From the NCBI GenBank assembly GCA_017436705.1, contig JAFSCP010000025.1, positions 1-64,000 on the forward strand: a stretch of DNA of 64,000 nucleotides, given 5' to 3'. The DNA comes from Bacillota bacterium (GTDB lineage Bacteria; Bacillota; Clostridia; Peptostreptococcales; Anaerovoracaceae). Numbering within the stretch: position 1 is the first letter of the stretch; the number at the start of each line of letters is the position of its first letter. Of the stretch, positions 33,233 to 40,935 are shown in pieces. Under the pieces are notes generated by a model that saw nothing but the letters and a program-made list of their open reading frames with translations, was not told the DNA's origin and did no database searches. Position numbers and translations under genes: made by a program.

Positions 33233-34162
33233 TTACAGAGTATTGGAAGCGTTGAGCACGTTTTTGATCTTGTGCTGAACCATAGCCTGGATAGCATCTC
33301 TGCCTGGGCCCAGGAACTTACGAGGGTCGAATTCAGCAGGATTTTCTGCGATGAATTTGCGGACTTCGGCAGTGAGAGCAAGTCTCAGGTCTGTGTCGAT
33401 ATTTACCTTGCAGATGCCGTACTTGCAGGCTTCGCGGATCATTTCTTCAGGAACGCCCTGAGCGCCCGGAATGTTGCCGCCGTACTGGTTGCACTTGTCA
33501 ACGAATTCTCTGAGAACTGTGGATGCACCGTGGAGAACCAGAGGTGTATCTGGAATCAGTTTATGTATTTTCTGGAGTCTTTCGTAGTCAAGGTATGGTT
33601 CACCTTTGAACTTGTATGCGCCGTGGCTTGTGCCGATGGCGATTGCAAGGGAGTCTACCCCTGTTCTTTCTACGAATTCTGCTGCTTCGTCAGGGTCTGT
33701 GAAAGTAGCAGAACGTGCGTCAACTTTAACGTCGTCTTCAACCCCTGCCAGCTTGCCCAGTTCAGCTTCTACAACTGCGCCGTGAGCATGGGCATATTCT
33801 ACAACTTCCTTAGTGATTCTGATGTTTTCTTCGAATGGGTGCTTGGAACCGTCAATCATAACAGATGTGAAACCGTCGTCCACGCACTTCTTGCAGATTT
33901 CAAAATCTTCGCCGTGGTCAAGGTGAAGAGCGATATCAAGACCAGTGTCGATGATTGCAGCTTCAACCAGTTTGGTCAGGTATGCAGGCTTTGCATATTT
34001 ACGTGCGCCTGCGGAAACCTGAAGAATCAGCGGTGACTGTTCAATTTTTGCTGCTTCAACGATGCCCTGGATGATTTCCATATTATTTACATTGAATGCG
34101 CCGATGGCGTAGTCGGATTTGAGTGCCTTGGCGAACATTTCTTTGGTGGTTACTAATGCCAT
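33233..34162 (-). CDS. fba: Class II fructose-1,6-bisphosphate aldolase
   Basis: This 309-residue glycolytic enzyme cleaves fructose-1,6-bisphosphate to DHAP and glyceraldehyde-3-phosphate using Zn2+. Motifs are HLDHGED (about 80–86, zinc ligand and catalytic aspartate region), DGSKHPFEENI, EAELGKLAG (about 133–141), GTSHGAYKF with a zinc histidine (about 178–186), VLHGAST (about 206) and NIDTDLR. Length matches the short class IIA/B Firmicutes form. AGGAGG sits upstream of the ATG on the minus strand. It stands alone between convergent and divergent neighbours. Confidence 0.96.
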   Translation of the reverse strand: MALVTTKEMFAKALKSDYAIGAFNVNNMEIIQGIVEAAKIEQSPLILQVSAGARKYAKPAYLTKLVEAAIIDTGLDIALHLDHGEDFEICKKCVDDGFTSVMIDGSKHPFEENIRITKEVVEYAHAHGAVVEAELGKLAGVEDDVKVDARSATFTDPDEAAEFVERTGVDSLAIAIGTSHGAYKFKGEPYLDYERLQKIHKLIPDTPLVLHGASTVLREFVDKCNQYGGNIPGAQGVPEEMIREACKYGICKVNIDTDLRLALTAEVRKFIAENPAEFDPRKFLGPGRDAIQAMVQHKIKNVLNASNTL

Positions 34163-34241
34163 GTCTTACCTCCTGGAATTTGAGTATGAAAAACTATAAA
34201 TAGTATACATCAAAAGTCTCAGGAAAGAAAGATGGGAATTA

Positions 34242-34580
34242 TTATTTTTCGGTTTTAAAATTGCTGAGGAGAGGTCCGGCCAGATCCATGAGGGCACTCA
34301 TGTCCGGCAAAGCACTGGTGTTGATGAGCTGGGAAGGTTCCGGCAGCCGTGGCGGGTTCACCGCCATCTGGCCCAGAGAGTCCACCTTTTCCATGACGCC
34401 TACCATGCGGTGGAACTCCCGGGCCAGGCTGCCCAGGTCAGGCCTGCCGATGGGCAGCCGGCTGCCGGCCCTTCCCGGGGAACCTGACAGCGTCCTTCCT
34501 GCGGAACTTCCGGAATCATTTTTATTGAGTACTAAAAGGAGCAGAAGCAGCGCTCCTGCGGTTTCCTGTTTTATTGCCAT
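34242..34580 (-). CDS. Hypothetical protein with N-terminal leucine-rich helix
   Basis: This is a 112-residue protein I do not recognise. It has a very hydrophobic stretch near the start (ALLLLLLVLNKND, about 9–21), a basic Gly/Arg/Ser-rich middle part (about 24–50) and a C-terminal half with helix-forming sequence (SALMDLAGPLLSNF). The start at the codon ending at 34580 was chosen because CGGAGG is just upstream on the minus strand; a longer frame reads into the divergent neighbour. GC content is higher than the surroundings in the middle part. Divergent from the next small gene. Confidence 0.5.
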   Translation of the reverse strand: MAIKQETAGALLLLLLVLNKNDSGSSAGRTLSGSPGRAGSRLPIGRPDLGSLAREFHRMVGVMEKVDSLGQMAVNPPRLPEPSQLINTSALPDMSALMDLAGPLLSNFKTEK

Positions 34581-34679
34581 GGGCAGCCTCCGATTATCTT
34601 TTCTGCCATAATATGAAACTTCCGGGCGCAATGTGCATAAATTGTAACATTGAGACAATAATGCAAGGAGGTCAGACCA

Positions 34680-34952
34680 ATGGATATGAATGAAAAGATG
34701 GCGGCAGAGATTGCAGCCCAGCTGGGACTTGGCGGAAACAGGGGCAGCATACCGGTAAATCAGGCGACTCTGAAAAAACTGGAGAATAAGTCGGATACAG
34801 AGCTGGCTGTGGAAATACTTAAACTGAAGGAACAGCTCAAAGCAAACAATATCAGCGTGGAACAACAGAAAATGCTCCTTTCGCGCCTTATGCCCATGAT
34901 GGATGCCAATCAAAAAGCCCGGTTACAGAAAGTAATCGAGCTTCTTAAGTAG
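34680..34952 (+). CDS. Hypothetical small helical protein
   Basis: This is a 90-residue soluble protein without cysteines, predicted largely helical: MNEKMAAEIAAQLGLGG, then LKKLENKSDTELAVEILKLKEQLK and a C-terminal QKARLQKVIELLK. I do not recognise the family. AAGGAGG is 10 bp before the ATG, which supports real translation. It is divergent from the 112-residue protein, and the two may be functionally linked, though nothing in the sequence shows how. The opposite-strand frame across it lacks a ribosome site. Confidence 0.6.
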   Translation: MDMNEKMAAEIAAQLGLGGNRGSIPVNQATLKKLENKSDTELAVEILKLKEQLKANNISVEQQKMLLSRLMPMMDANQKARLQKVIELLK

Positions 34953-34985
34953 TCGTATTTTGTCAGATATGTCGACTGGGGGATT

Positions 34986-35519
34986 TTAACCCCAGTTGAT
35001 TTTCTTTGCAATCTGAACTTTAGTAGTGCCTTTTTTGAAAGTAAATGTTCCCGCAGAAACTTTTTCGTGGTTCATGCCTTCTTCTTCGCAGATAGCCTGA
35101 TATTCAGCATAATTTTCAAAAAGACCTGCATCGATGAGGCATTTTACCGCAGCAGAAGCACTTGCGCCTTCAACTTCAACCTGGACTTCTTCAGTAAGAG
35201 TGCCGCCGTCCCAGAGAGGAATATCAGCTGGTTCATCTGTACCTGTCTGACTGCCTTCGCCTTCGCCGCTGCCGGACTGGTCATCATTGCCTGTCTGACC
35301 ATCTTCGTCATCTCCGGACTGGTCGGTTTCGTCGCCGGAAGGATTTTCATCTCCGTCTACAGGTGTCTGGATGGAAGGGTCGTCGCTGCCAAGGAGCTGC
35401 TTAGGGTATTCCAGGATGATATCAAGCCGCCATGAAATTATTAAAGCTGCAACTGCCAGAATGAGAACTGCAATAACTATATCGTTTTTATCGTAAATAA
35501 AATCTTTAAGTTTCTTCAT
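34986..35519 (-). CDS. YceG/MltG-like membrane protein lacking the transglycosylase domain
   Basis: This is a 177-residue protein with one N-terminal transmembrane helix (about 13–32), an acidic Gly/Ser/Asp/Gln-rich linker (about 47–105) and a C-terminal domain of about 60 residues. The C-terminal pattern (AAVKCLIDAGLFENYAEYQ...VSAGTFTFKKGTTKVQIAKKI) matches the LysM-like N-terminal module of YceG/MltG endolytic transglycosylases. The catalytic part of MltG is absent, so it may bind peptidoglycan or modulate MltG rather than cut (inference). The start ends at 35519, with GGGGG upstream at about 11 bp. Stand-alone gene. Confidence 0.65.
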   Translation of the reverse strand: MKKLKDFIYDKNDIVIAVLILAVAALIISWRLDIILEYPKQLLGSDDPSIQTPVDGDENPSGDETDQSGDDEDGQTGNDDQSGSGEGEGSQTGTDEPADIPLWDGGTLTEEVQVEVEGASASAAVKCLIDAGLFENYAEYQAICEEEGMNHEKVSAGTFTFKKGTTKVQIAKKINWG

Positions 35520-35651
35520 GTAAAATATCCCCCGAATTTGTAATATAATCATCTCTATTTTAGCAGATTTATACTTTTTTCACAAGGCATTTTGGTGTAT
35601 AATATTTTGGTAAGTTTCGTTAACAGAAAATAATCAAAGAAAAGGACTGAA

Positions 35652-36644
35652 ATGATTAAAATCACAATCACAGAAAATCAGGGCAACCAGAGGCTGGACC
35701 GTTTTCTTAAAAAATATTTTGATAACGCTCCCCTCAGCCATATATATAAAATGATCCGCAAGGACATCAAGGTCAACGGCAAACGTCTCACCAACGAATC
35801 AATGATTCAGGCCGGTGACGAAATGACCATCTACATCAGCGAAGAAGATGCGAAAAAACTGCAGAAACCTGTGAAACAGGTGCGTGCCAAGAAGCAGTTT
35901 TCCATTGCATACGAAGACGAAAACATTCTTGTGGCAGAAAAGCCTTTCGGCCTGCTGACTCATGGCGACCACACCGAAAAGAAAAATCACCTGGCAAACC
36001 AGGTCATCGATTACCTGATTGAACAGGGCAGCTACAGCCCGCGTGTGGACAGGACTTTTTCGCCGGCACCGGCAAACCGTCTTGACCGCAACACAACCGG
36101 TCTTGTGGTTTTCGGCAAAAATGCCCGTGCCCTTCAGGAACTGAACCACATGATACGGGAAAAGAATTTTGTGAACAAATACTATATGACTGTTGCCTGC
36201 GGAAAAATACCGGGCCCTCTGGAACTGAAGGACAAGATGACCAAGGACGGCAGCCGCAATATAGTCAGCGTTATTGATGCAGACAGTGAAGAAGGCAAGA
36301 TGATGGAAACCATCGCGCGCCCGCTGGCATACGGACAGGCCGGCGGCAGATGGTACACTCTTACAGAAGTAAAAATCATCACCGGAAGAACACACCAGAT
36401 CAGAGCTCACCTTGCCAAAGCAGGTTTCCCTGTGCTGGGGGACGCCAAGTACGGCAGTGACAGCGCCAACCGCTGGGCATCTGAAAAACTGGGACTCAAC
36501 ACCCAGCTGCTCCACGCATACAAGCTGGAATTTGAGAAGTGCGAAGAGGAAGGAACTCTGGCATACCTGCAGGGCAGAACTATCGAAGCTCAGCTGCCGG
36601 AAAACTTCAGACGCATAAAAGAGAAAATTTTTGGAAATAATTAA
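35652..36644 (+). CDS. RluA family pseudouridine synthase
   Basis: This is a 330-residue enzyme with an N-terminal S4 RNA-binding domain (about 10–75; RLDRFLKKYFDNAPLSHIYKMIRKDIKVNGK) and a RluA-type catalytic domain. The catalytic aspartate lies in NRLDRNTTGLVVFGK (about 138–152), and the conserved RTHQIRAHLAKAGFPVLGD lies near residue 245. RluC/RluD members convert uridines in 23S rRNA to pseudouridine; the exact target is not resolvable here. It is followed 16 bp later by the signal peptidase gene, forming a probable operon with lepB and downstream genes. Confidence 0.92.
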   Translation: MIKITITENQGNQRLDRFLKKYFDNAPLSHIYKMIRKDIKVNGKRLTNESMIQAGDEMTIYISEEDAKKLQKPVKQVRAKKQFSIAYEDENILVAEKPFGLLTHGDHTEKKNHLANQVIDYLIEQGSYSPRVDRTFSPAPANRLDRNTTGLVVFGKNARALQELNHMIREKNFVNKYYMTVACGKIPGPLELKDKMTKDGSRNIVSVIDADSEEGKMMETIARPLAYGQAGGRWYTLTEVKIITGRTHQIRAHLAKAGFPVLGDAKYGSDSANRWASEKLGLNTQLLHAYKLEFEKCEEEGTLAYLQGRTIEAQLPENFRRIKEKIFGNN

Positions 36645-36660
36645 GAGGAGAAATTACAAC

Positions 36661-37182
36661 ATGAAAGAACTTTTAGGTTGGATCAGAGATATACTCATTG
36701 CTGTTGCCATTGCAGCGGTAATACTGGCTTTCTTCAAGCCGATAATCATTCAGCAGCAGTCTATGGAGCCGAACTTTTATTCTGGTGACTATGTAATAAC
36801 AAGCCGCCAGGCATACAATATTTTCGGCGATCCTCAGCGCGGGGATATTATCGTTTTCAAGTCAGACCTTTATACTGACGAAGGCGAAGCGAAGAATCTT
36901 ATAAAGAGAATTATCGGTCTTCCGGGAGACACAGTGGAAATCATTGAAGGTGAAGTTTACCTCAATGGTGAAGTGCTAAATGAAGAATACATCAAGGAAC
37001 CGGGTCTTTCCGGTGAGATGGAAGCGGTTACAGTACCTGAAGGCGAGCTGTTTGTCATGGGTGATAACCGCAGAGTGAGCCAGGACAGCCGTTCCGGAGC
37101 TGTCGGTACCATCAGCCAGAATACAATTGTAGGAAAAGTTGTGGTAAGAGTATATCCTTTCAGCCAGTTTAAAGTATTTTAA
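36661..37182 (+). CDS. lepB: Signal peptidase I
   Basis: This is a 173-residue type I signal peptidase with an N-terminal membrane anchor (about 11–25). The catalytic Ser is S34 in QQQSMEPN and the general-base Lys is K82 in NLIKRIIGLPGD; GDNR lies near residue 139 in FVMGDNRRVSQDSR. It removes signal peptides on the outer side of the membrane. ATG 36661 follows AGGAG by about 10 bp; a 10-residue extension upstream overlaps the pseudouridine synthase end and has no ribosome site. A diverged paralogue follows 9 bp downstream. Confidence 0.95.
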   Translation: MKELLGWIRDILIAVAIAAVILAFFKPIIIQQQSMEPNFYSGDYVITSRQAYNIFGDPQRGDIIVFKSDLYTDEGEAKNLIKRIIGLPGDTVEIIEGEVYLNGEVLNEEYIKEPGLSGEMEAVTVPEGELFVMGDNRRVSQDSRSGAVGTISQNTIVGKVVVRVYPFSQFKVF

Positions 37183-37191
37183 AGGAGTTAA

Positions 37192-37599
37192 ATGAGGGGA
37201 TTGAAGGCAGCATGGAGATTATTGAGCCGGCTTTTGTCAGCGGCAGCAGGAATTGCGGCAGCGGTATGGCTGTTTACTTCCTTCATGGTTGTGGAGGCTG
37301 GCGGCAGTGCTGTGATGCCGGAAATCATGCCCGGTCAGAAAGTCCTTGTGGCCCTTTATGACAGAGACAACGCAGCGGGCAGAGACAGCCTGGCAACCGG
37401 CGACATAATCGTATATGAAGCACCTTTTTACGACATTGACGGCGAAGGCAGGTACCTGATACGCCGCGTCACAGGGGTAAGAGATAAATGGATAGAGGTG
37501 GACAGGGAAAATGCTCCGGCTGATCCGGCGTCCATCATTGGTAAAGAACAAGTTCTGGGAAAGGTTATAAAGATATGGGAAAGAAGGAACGCAAGTTAG
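37192..37599 (+). CDS. Diverged signal-peptidase-like (S26) protein lacking the catalytic lysine
   Basis: This 135-residue protein keeps the S26 layout: an N-terminal hydrophobic anchor (about 12–33), the loop [20 protein letters not shown] corresponding to the serine box, GDIIVYEAP, and YLIRRVTGV corresponding to the lysine box. Relative to the adjacent lepB the Lys is replaced by Arg (R91), and the serine box reads S-A-V-M-P instead of S-M-x-P, so I predict it is inactive. It could still bind LepB or substrates. It overlaps smpB by 25 bp, so expression is tied to the lepB–smpB unit. Confidence 0.75.
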   Translation: MRGLKAAWRLLSRLLSAAAGIAAAVWLFTSFMVVEAGGSAVMPEIMPGQKVLVALYDRDNAAGRDSLATGDIIVYEAPFYDIDGEGRYLIRRVTGVRDKWIEVDRENAPADPASIIGKEQVLGKVIKIWERRNAS

Positions 37600-38039
37600 T
37601 TGCAAACAATAAAAAAGCCTACCACGATTTTTTCATCGAGGAGACTTATGAGGCGGGTATAGTTCTCACAGGCACCGAAATCAAATCAGTGCGTCAGGGC
37701 AAGGTGAGCATCAAGGAAAGCTACGCCAAGATCCACAACGGTGAAATGATGCTTTACGGCATGAATATCAGCCCTTACGAGCAGGGGAACCGTTATAATG
37801 TGGATCCGCTCCGCGAAAGGAAGCTTTTGTTACATAAGCAGGAAATCCGCAAGCTCATAGGTTACACCACAATGAAGGGACTGACCATAGTTCCCCTGAA
37901 GATGTACATCAATGAAGAGGGACGTGCCAAGGTTGAAATCGGCGTAGCACGAGGCAAGAAAAATTATGACAAGCGCGAGGACATTGCGAAACGCGATGCA
38001 CAGCGTGACATGGACAGAAAGATGAAGGAGAGGTACTAG
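37575..38039 (+). CDS. smpB: SsrA-binding protein SmpB
   Basis: SmpB carries tmRNA to stalled ribosomes for trans-translation. At 154 residues it is full length. Conserved parts are [33 protein letters not shown] at the N-terminus, the central [12 protein letters not shown] and the basic C-terminal tail that starts [18 protein letters not shown]. The ATG lies inside the end of the preceding gene, giving a 25-bp overlap with translational coupling. I looked for the tmRNA gene in the flanks and did not see it. The stop codon is inside the terminator hairpin. Confidence 0.97.
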   Translation: MGKKERKLVANNKKAYHDFFIEETYEAGIVLTGTEIKSVRQGKVSIKESYAKIHNGEMMLYGMNISPYEQGNRYNVDPLRERKLLLHKQEIRKLIGYTTMKGLTIVPLKMYINEEGRAKVEIGVARGKKNYDKREDIAKRDAQRDMDRKMKERY

Positions 38040-38053
38040 GCCTCTCCTTTTTG
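38025..38053 (+). terminator. Terminator overlapping the smpB stop codon
   Basis: Perfect 9-bp stem AAGGAGAGG (38025–38033) / CCTCTCCTT (38041–38049) followed by TTTTTGTG. The smpB stop codon is in the loop region and the fic-like gene ends in the same hairpin from the other strand. Confidence 0.85.
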
Positions 38054-39265
38054 TGTGCAATGCAGTTTTCGGGCAGCTGCAGCCGGTGCCACGGAATATT
38101 TTTTACGGTTGCTGTAAATGTGTTCTGCAAGAATACCTTCTTTTGTAAGTTTAAGAACAAAGGTGCGGATGGTAGCATAGGCGCATCGGCCAAAATCCTT
38201 TTCCAGCTGTTTCGTCGAAAATTCACCTTCGCCATAGAAGGAAAGTACGAAATGGAACAGCTGCTTTTCTTTTTCTGTGATTTTGCCATCTGCAAGAAGA
38301 ATACTGAAGTCCTCCACAGCACTGTTTACAAGCGTGTTTTCGCCTATTTTCTGATAAACGCAGTTATTGAAGTATGCGAGGAATGGGGAAACATCGGTTG
38401 TGCCGCTGATTTTATAATTACCTTCAACCAGTTCATATGCTTTGGAATACTTGCTGTGGGATTTTTCGATAAGCGCAGAAAAAGGCATAAAAAGTGCTGC
38501 TGTATAGCCTTTCTGTATCAAAAACCAAAGATGCAGAAGTCTTGCCATACGTCCGTTGCCGTCGAAGTAAGGGTGAACATACCCCATGTAAAAATGAATG
38601 ACGGAAGCTTTGTCAAGATCGGACATTCCGGAGCTTTCATCTGAGATGAATGTAAACATACTATCCATATTTCTTTTTATATACCTTGAGTCAAGGCCAT
38701 GATGAAGTTTTTTCTCCTGCAGGGTATTGAGAACCACAACCTCGGAATCTCTGTATAACTGATTATCCCTGAGCATGTTTCCCTTGTCTGAGAGGTATGG
38801 GTTTATAGCAATGCCATAAAGCTTCCGGAGATTGGACTCTGTAATATTGTTTTTTAGGTCAGCAATAAACTCAAATCCCCGCTTTAAGCCAGTTATACGC
38901 TCCTGTTCGTCATTTCTGGCGGCTTTGCCGGCAAGTATTTCACGGACGCTTTCCCTTGATGTGTTGATGTTTTCAATCTGTAAAGTTGAAATTATTTCGT
39001 CTTCCAGTGTCCTGATGCTGTAGGATTCCTGTCCTTTATATGAAAGAAGAGCTTTTGCGGGACGGTTGTCGGGCACTGAAGGAACAGCAGTGTTTATTAC
39101 CAGTGGCTTTCCTGAAAAATCAAGAAGAGGAAGTTCCTGATAACCCATTATTTTAAGAAGACAGAGCATTTCCTCAACATCGGCAGGGTTATACTTATAT
39201 GTCATTTTTTTTAAATCGTGAAAAGCACTGTCGTGAAGCATTTCCACATATTTTTTTGCTTCCAT
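38036..39265 (-). CDS. Fic family protein with N-terminal self-inhibitory motif
   Basis: This is a 409-residue Fic-domain protein, predicted to transfer AMP (or another nucleotide/phospho group) to a target protein. The active-site motif HPYFDGNGR is at 231–239. An inhibitory-helix motif of the form [S/T]xxxE[G/N] is visible as TLQIEN (94–99), placed N-terminal to the core as in class II Fic proteins that self-inhibit. The C-terminal part looks like a winged helix (about 335–395). AGGAGG precedes the ATG on the minus strand. Overlaps the end of smpB by 4 bp, convergently. Repeats at 39281–39313 lie in its promoter region. Confidence 0.9.
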   Translation of the reverse strand: MEAKKYVEMLHDSAFHDLKKMTYKYNPADVEEMLCLLKIMGYQELPLLDFSGKPLVINTAVPSVPDNRPAKALLSYKGQESYSIRTLEDEIISTLQIENINTSRESVREILAGKAARNDEQERITGLKRGFEFIADLKNNITESNLRKLYGIAINPYLSDKGNMLRDNQLYRDSEVVVLNTLQEKKLHHGLDSRYIKRNMDSMFTFISDESSGMSDLDKASVIHFYMGYVHPYFDGNGRMARLLHLWFLIQKGYTAALFMPFSALIEKSHSKYSKAYELVEGNYKISGTTDVSPFLAYFNNCVYQKIGENTLVNSAVEDFSILLADGKITEKEKQLFHFVLSFYGEGEFSTKQLEKDFGRCAYATIRTFVLKLTKEGILAEHIYSNRKKYSVAPAAAARKLHCTQKGEA

Positions 39266-39280
39266 CGGCGCCTCCTTTTG

Positions 39281-39313
39281 ATTGATACTAATTGATACTG
39301 ATTTATATCAATT
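39281..39313. promoter_or_regulatory. Operator-like repeats upstream of the fic-like gene
   Basis: Two 10-bp direct repeats ATTGATACTA/ATTGATACTG (39281–39300) are followed by a degenerate third unit. The second copy forms an 8+8 bp inverted repeat, AATTGATA (39290–39297) / TATCAATT (39306–39313). It lies between the Fic start and the sigma-54 promoter of the SDR gene and could serve either. Confidence 0.5.
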
Positions 39314-39347
39314 ATATTATATCGGAAAATAAAAAGCAAGATAAAAC

Positions 39348-39364
39348 TGGCACGCAATTTGCTT
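39348..39364 (+). promoter_or_regulatory. Sigma-54 (RpoN) promoter upstream of the SDR gene
   Basis: TGGCACGCAATTTGCTT fits the -24/-12 consensus TGGCAC-R-N4-TTGCW exactly. It lies 24 bp before the start codon. No sigma-70 promoter of comparable quality was seen here. Confidence 0.8.
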
Positions 39365-39388
39365 TATATTAAATCGGAGGTGTCTAAA

Positions 39389-40147
39389 ATGAAACTGGAA
39401 AACAAAGTGGCAATCGTAACCGGCGGTGCATCAGGCATCGGCAAGGCAATAGCAAAAAAATATATTGAAGAAGGTGCAGCGGCAGTTGTAATCTGTGACG
39501 TAAACGAGGAAAAACTTCAGCAGACTGCAGCGGAACTAAATGTGTATGCAAGTGAAGCAGGCCTTCCCGGCAAGGCTCAGGCGTATATCGTCCATATCGG
39601 AAATAAGGAAGAAACTGAAGCAATGGTTCAGGCGGCGGCAGCTGAATACGGCCGCATTGACATTCTGGTAAACAATGCAGGTATCACCAGGGACGCCCAG
39701 TTCTACAAGATGACTGACGATCAGTTTGATGCTGTAATAGATGTGAATCTCCGCGGAAATTACTACATTACCAAGGCTGTGCTCCCACACATGATGGAAA
39801 AAAACTATGGCAAAATCGTTCATCTTGCCTCTGTTTCAGCATACAATGGAAACTTCGGACAGAGCAACTATGCGGCTTCCAAAGCTGCTCTTATGGGCAT
39901 GGCCCGCGTTCAGTCCAGAGAACTTGGTAAGTACAATATCAACGTCAACTGTATTGCTCCGGGAACTATTTTTACAGAGATGTATGCTGCAGTTCCGGAA
40001 GAAGTGCGTGAAAAGAAAAAAGCGACTATTCCGCTGAAACGTTATGGAACACCGGAAGATGTTGCAAATCTGGCGACCTTTCTTGCCAGCGAGGACTCAT
40101 CATATATTACTGGTCAGACGATTACCATAGACGGTGGCAGAAACTAA
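39389..40147 (+). CDS. SDR family oxidoreductase (FabG-like / beta-hydroxyacid dehydrogenase)
   Basis: This is a 252-residue classical short-chain dehydrogenase. The NAD(P)-binding motif VTGGASGIGKA lies at 10–20, NNAG about 95, the catalytic serine in SVSAYNGNFG, and YAASK (about 160–164), with IAPGTI downstream and the ITGQTITIDGG end typical of FabG-type enzymes. Because a BKACE and thiolase cluster follows and the promoter is sigma-54 type, oxidation of a beta-hydroxy acid is a plausible role instead of fatty-acid synthesis (inference). CGGAGG upstream of ATG 39389; the frame extends 10 codons further upstream but without a ribosome site. Confidence 0.88.
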   Translation: MKLENKVAIVTGGASGIGKAIAKKYIEEGAAAVVICDVNEEKLQQTAAELNVYASEAGLPGKAQAYIVHIGNKEETEAMVQAAAAEYGRIDILVNNAGITRDAQFYKMTDDQFDAVIDVNLRGNYYITKAVLPHMMEKNYGKIVHLASVSAYNGNFGQSNYAASKAALMGMARVQSRELGKYNINVNCIAPGTIFTEMYAAVPEEVREKKKATIPLKRYGTPEDVANLATFLASEDSSYITGQTITIDGGRN

Positions 40148-40148
40148 A

Positions 40149-40171
40149 ATGAAACACTAGAGATGTTGCCA
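40149..40171 (+). promoter_or_regulatory. Enhancer candidate 1 (imperfect inverted repeat)
   Basis: ATGAAACA, 7-bp spacer, TGTTGCCA: a degenerate version of the site 33 bp downstream, with the same spacer length. Starts 2 bp after the SDR stop codon. Confidence 0.5.
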
Positions 40172-40181
40172 GATGAAACGA

Positions 40182-40204
40182 TTGAAACAATAAAAATGTT
40201 TCAA
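40182..40204 (+). promoter_or_regulatory. Enhancer candidate 2 (perfect inverted repeat)
   Basis: TTGAAACA (40182–40189), 7-bp spacer, TGTTTCAA (40197–40204). It lies about 165 bp upstream of the -12 element of the tct promoter, a normal distance for a sigma-54 activator site. Confidence 0.65.
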
Positions 40205-40219
40205 AATGCAACTATAACG

Positions 40220-40246
40220 GCGGGTGTTACACAACCCGCTGTTTTA
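40220..40246 (+). terminator. Probable terminator after the SDR gene
   Basis: GCGGGT (40220–40225) / ACCCGC (40234–40239) hairpin followed by TGTTTTAT. It lies between the enhancer candidates and the next promoter. The rest of 40148–40438 holds the sites listed and no gene. Confidence 0.6.
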
Positions 40247-40346
40247 TATTGGAAAAATATACTCGTTTGATGAATAAAAACGTTGAAAATGCTTATTTTT
40301 TGTCGTGTGTTAAAAAAATATTAAAAAACGGAAAATCGGCAAAAAG

Positions 40347-40363
40347 TGGCACAAGTCTTGCAT
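40347..40363 (+). promoter_or_regulatory. Sigma-54 (RpoN) promoter of the tctBAC–BKACE operon
   Basis: TGGCAC-A-AGTC-TTGCA (40347–40362) matches the -24/-12 consensus fully. A sigma-70 reading also exists, because TTGCAT-17-TATATT starts at 40358, so dual use cannot be excluded. Confidence 0.78.
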
Positions 40364-40438
40364 TTTGTTAATTCTGCAATTATATTTTGTGCATTTTGTG
40401 AAAAATGTCGGAATTTATCACTCGGAAAGGAGATAAAA

Positions 40439-40912
40439 ATGTTTTTAAAAGAAAGTAAAGCGTGGATTGTTGCTGGCCTTTTCTTCTTTGTACTCGGCAT
40501 AGCCATGGTATTTGTTATCATTCCTTGGCAGATTGCTGAAGTTAAGGATGTTCTGGTTACTGCAAGATTCTTCCCTAGAATTATCTGTGCTATCATGGCA
40601 ATTCTTGGTGCAGACCTTGCATACCTGGGATACCGTAAAGGCCAGAAAGCTGCTGCAGCTGGAATTGAAGAAAGAAAACTCGGTGTTTCAATGACAGGTG
40701 CAAAGTACATCGCAGTAACATTCGGTGTATTAGCTCTTTATGTTATTTCATTCAGTTTCTGCCCATTTATCATTTCAACACCAATTCTGATGTTTGTTCT
40801 GATGTTATTCTACGGACAGAGAAGTAAGGTTAAGTTAATCGGGGTAAGCGTTCTGCTTCCGGTAATTACTTATCTTGCATTCACTTATTTATTACAGTTA
40901 CGTTTACCTTAA
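40439..40912 (+). CDS. tctB: Tripartite tricarboxylate transporter, small membrane subunit (TctB)
   Basis: This 157-residue protein with four predicted transmembrane helices matches the TctB family. TctB is the small membrane partner of TctA in binding-protein-dependent secondary uptake of carboxylates. ATG 40439 follows AAAGGAG; the frame continues upstream through the sigma-54 promoter, so the earlier starts are not possible for a transcript made from it. First gene of the B-A-C order, with tctA 23 bp downstream. Family membership is inferred partly from its place beside tctA. Confidence 0.85.
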   Translation: MFLKESKAWIVAGLFFFVLGIAMVFVIIPWQIAEVKDVLVTARFFPRIICAIMAILGADLAYLGYRKGQKAAAAGIEERKLGVSMTGAKYIAVTFGVLALYVISFSFCPFIISTPILMFVLMLFYGQRSKVKLIGVSVLLPVITYLAFTYLLQLRLP

Positions 40913-40935
40913 AATAAAATCGGAGGATATAAAAA

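Noticed and set aside
33071-34036. Long plus-strand open frame opposite fba
   Set aside because: It runs through the bidirectional terminator and the reverse of fba; its sequence is a cysteine- and phenylalanine-rich shadow.
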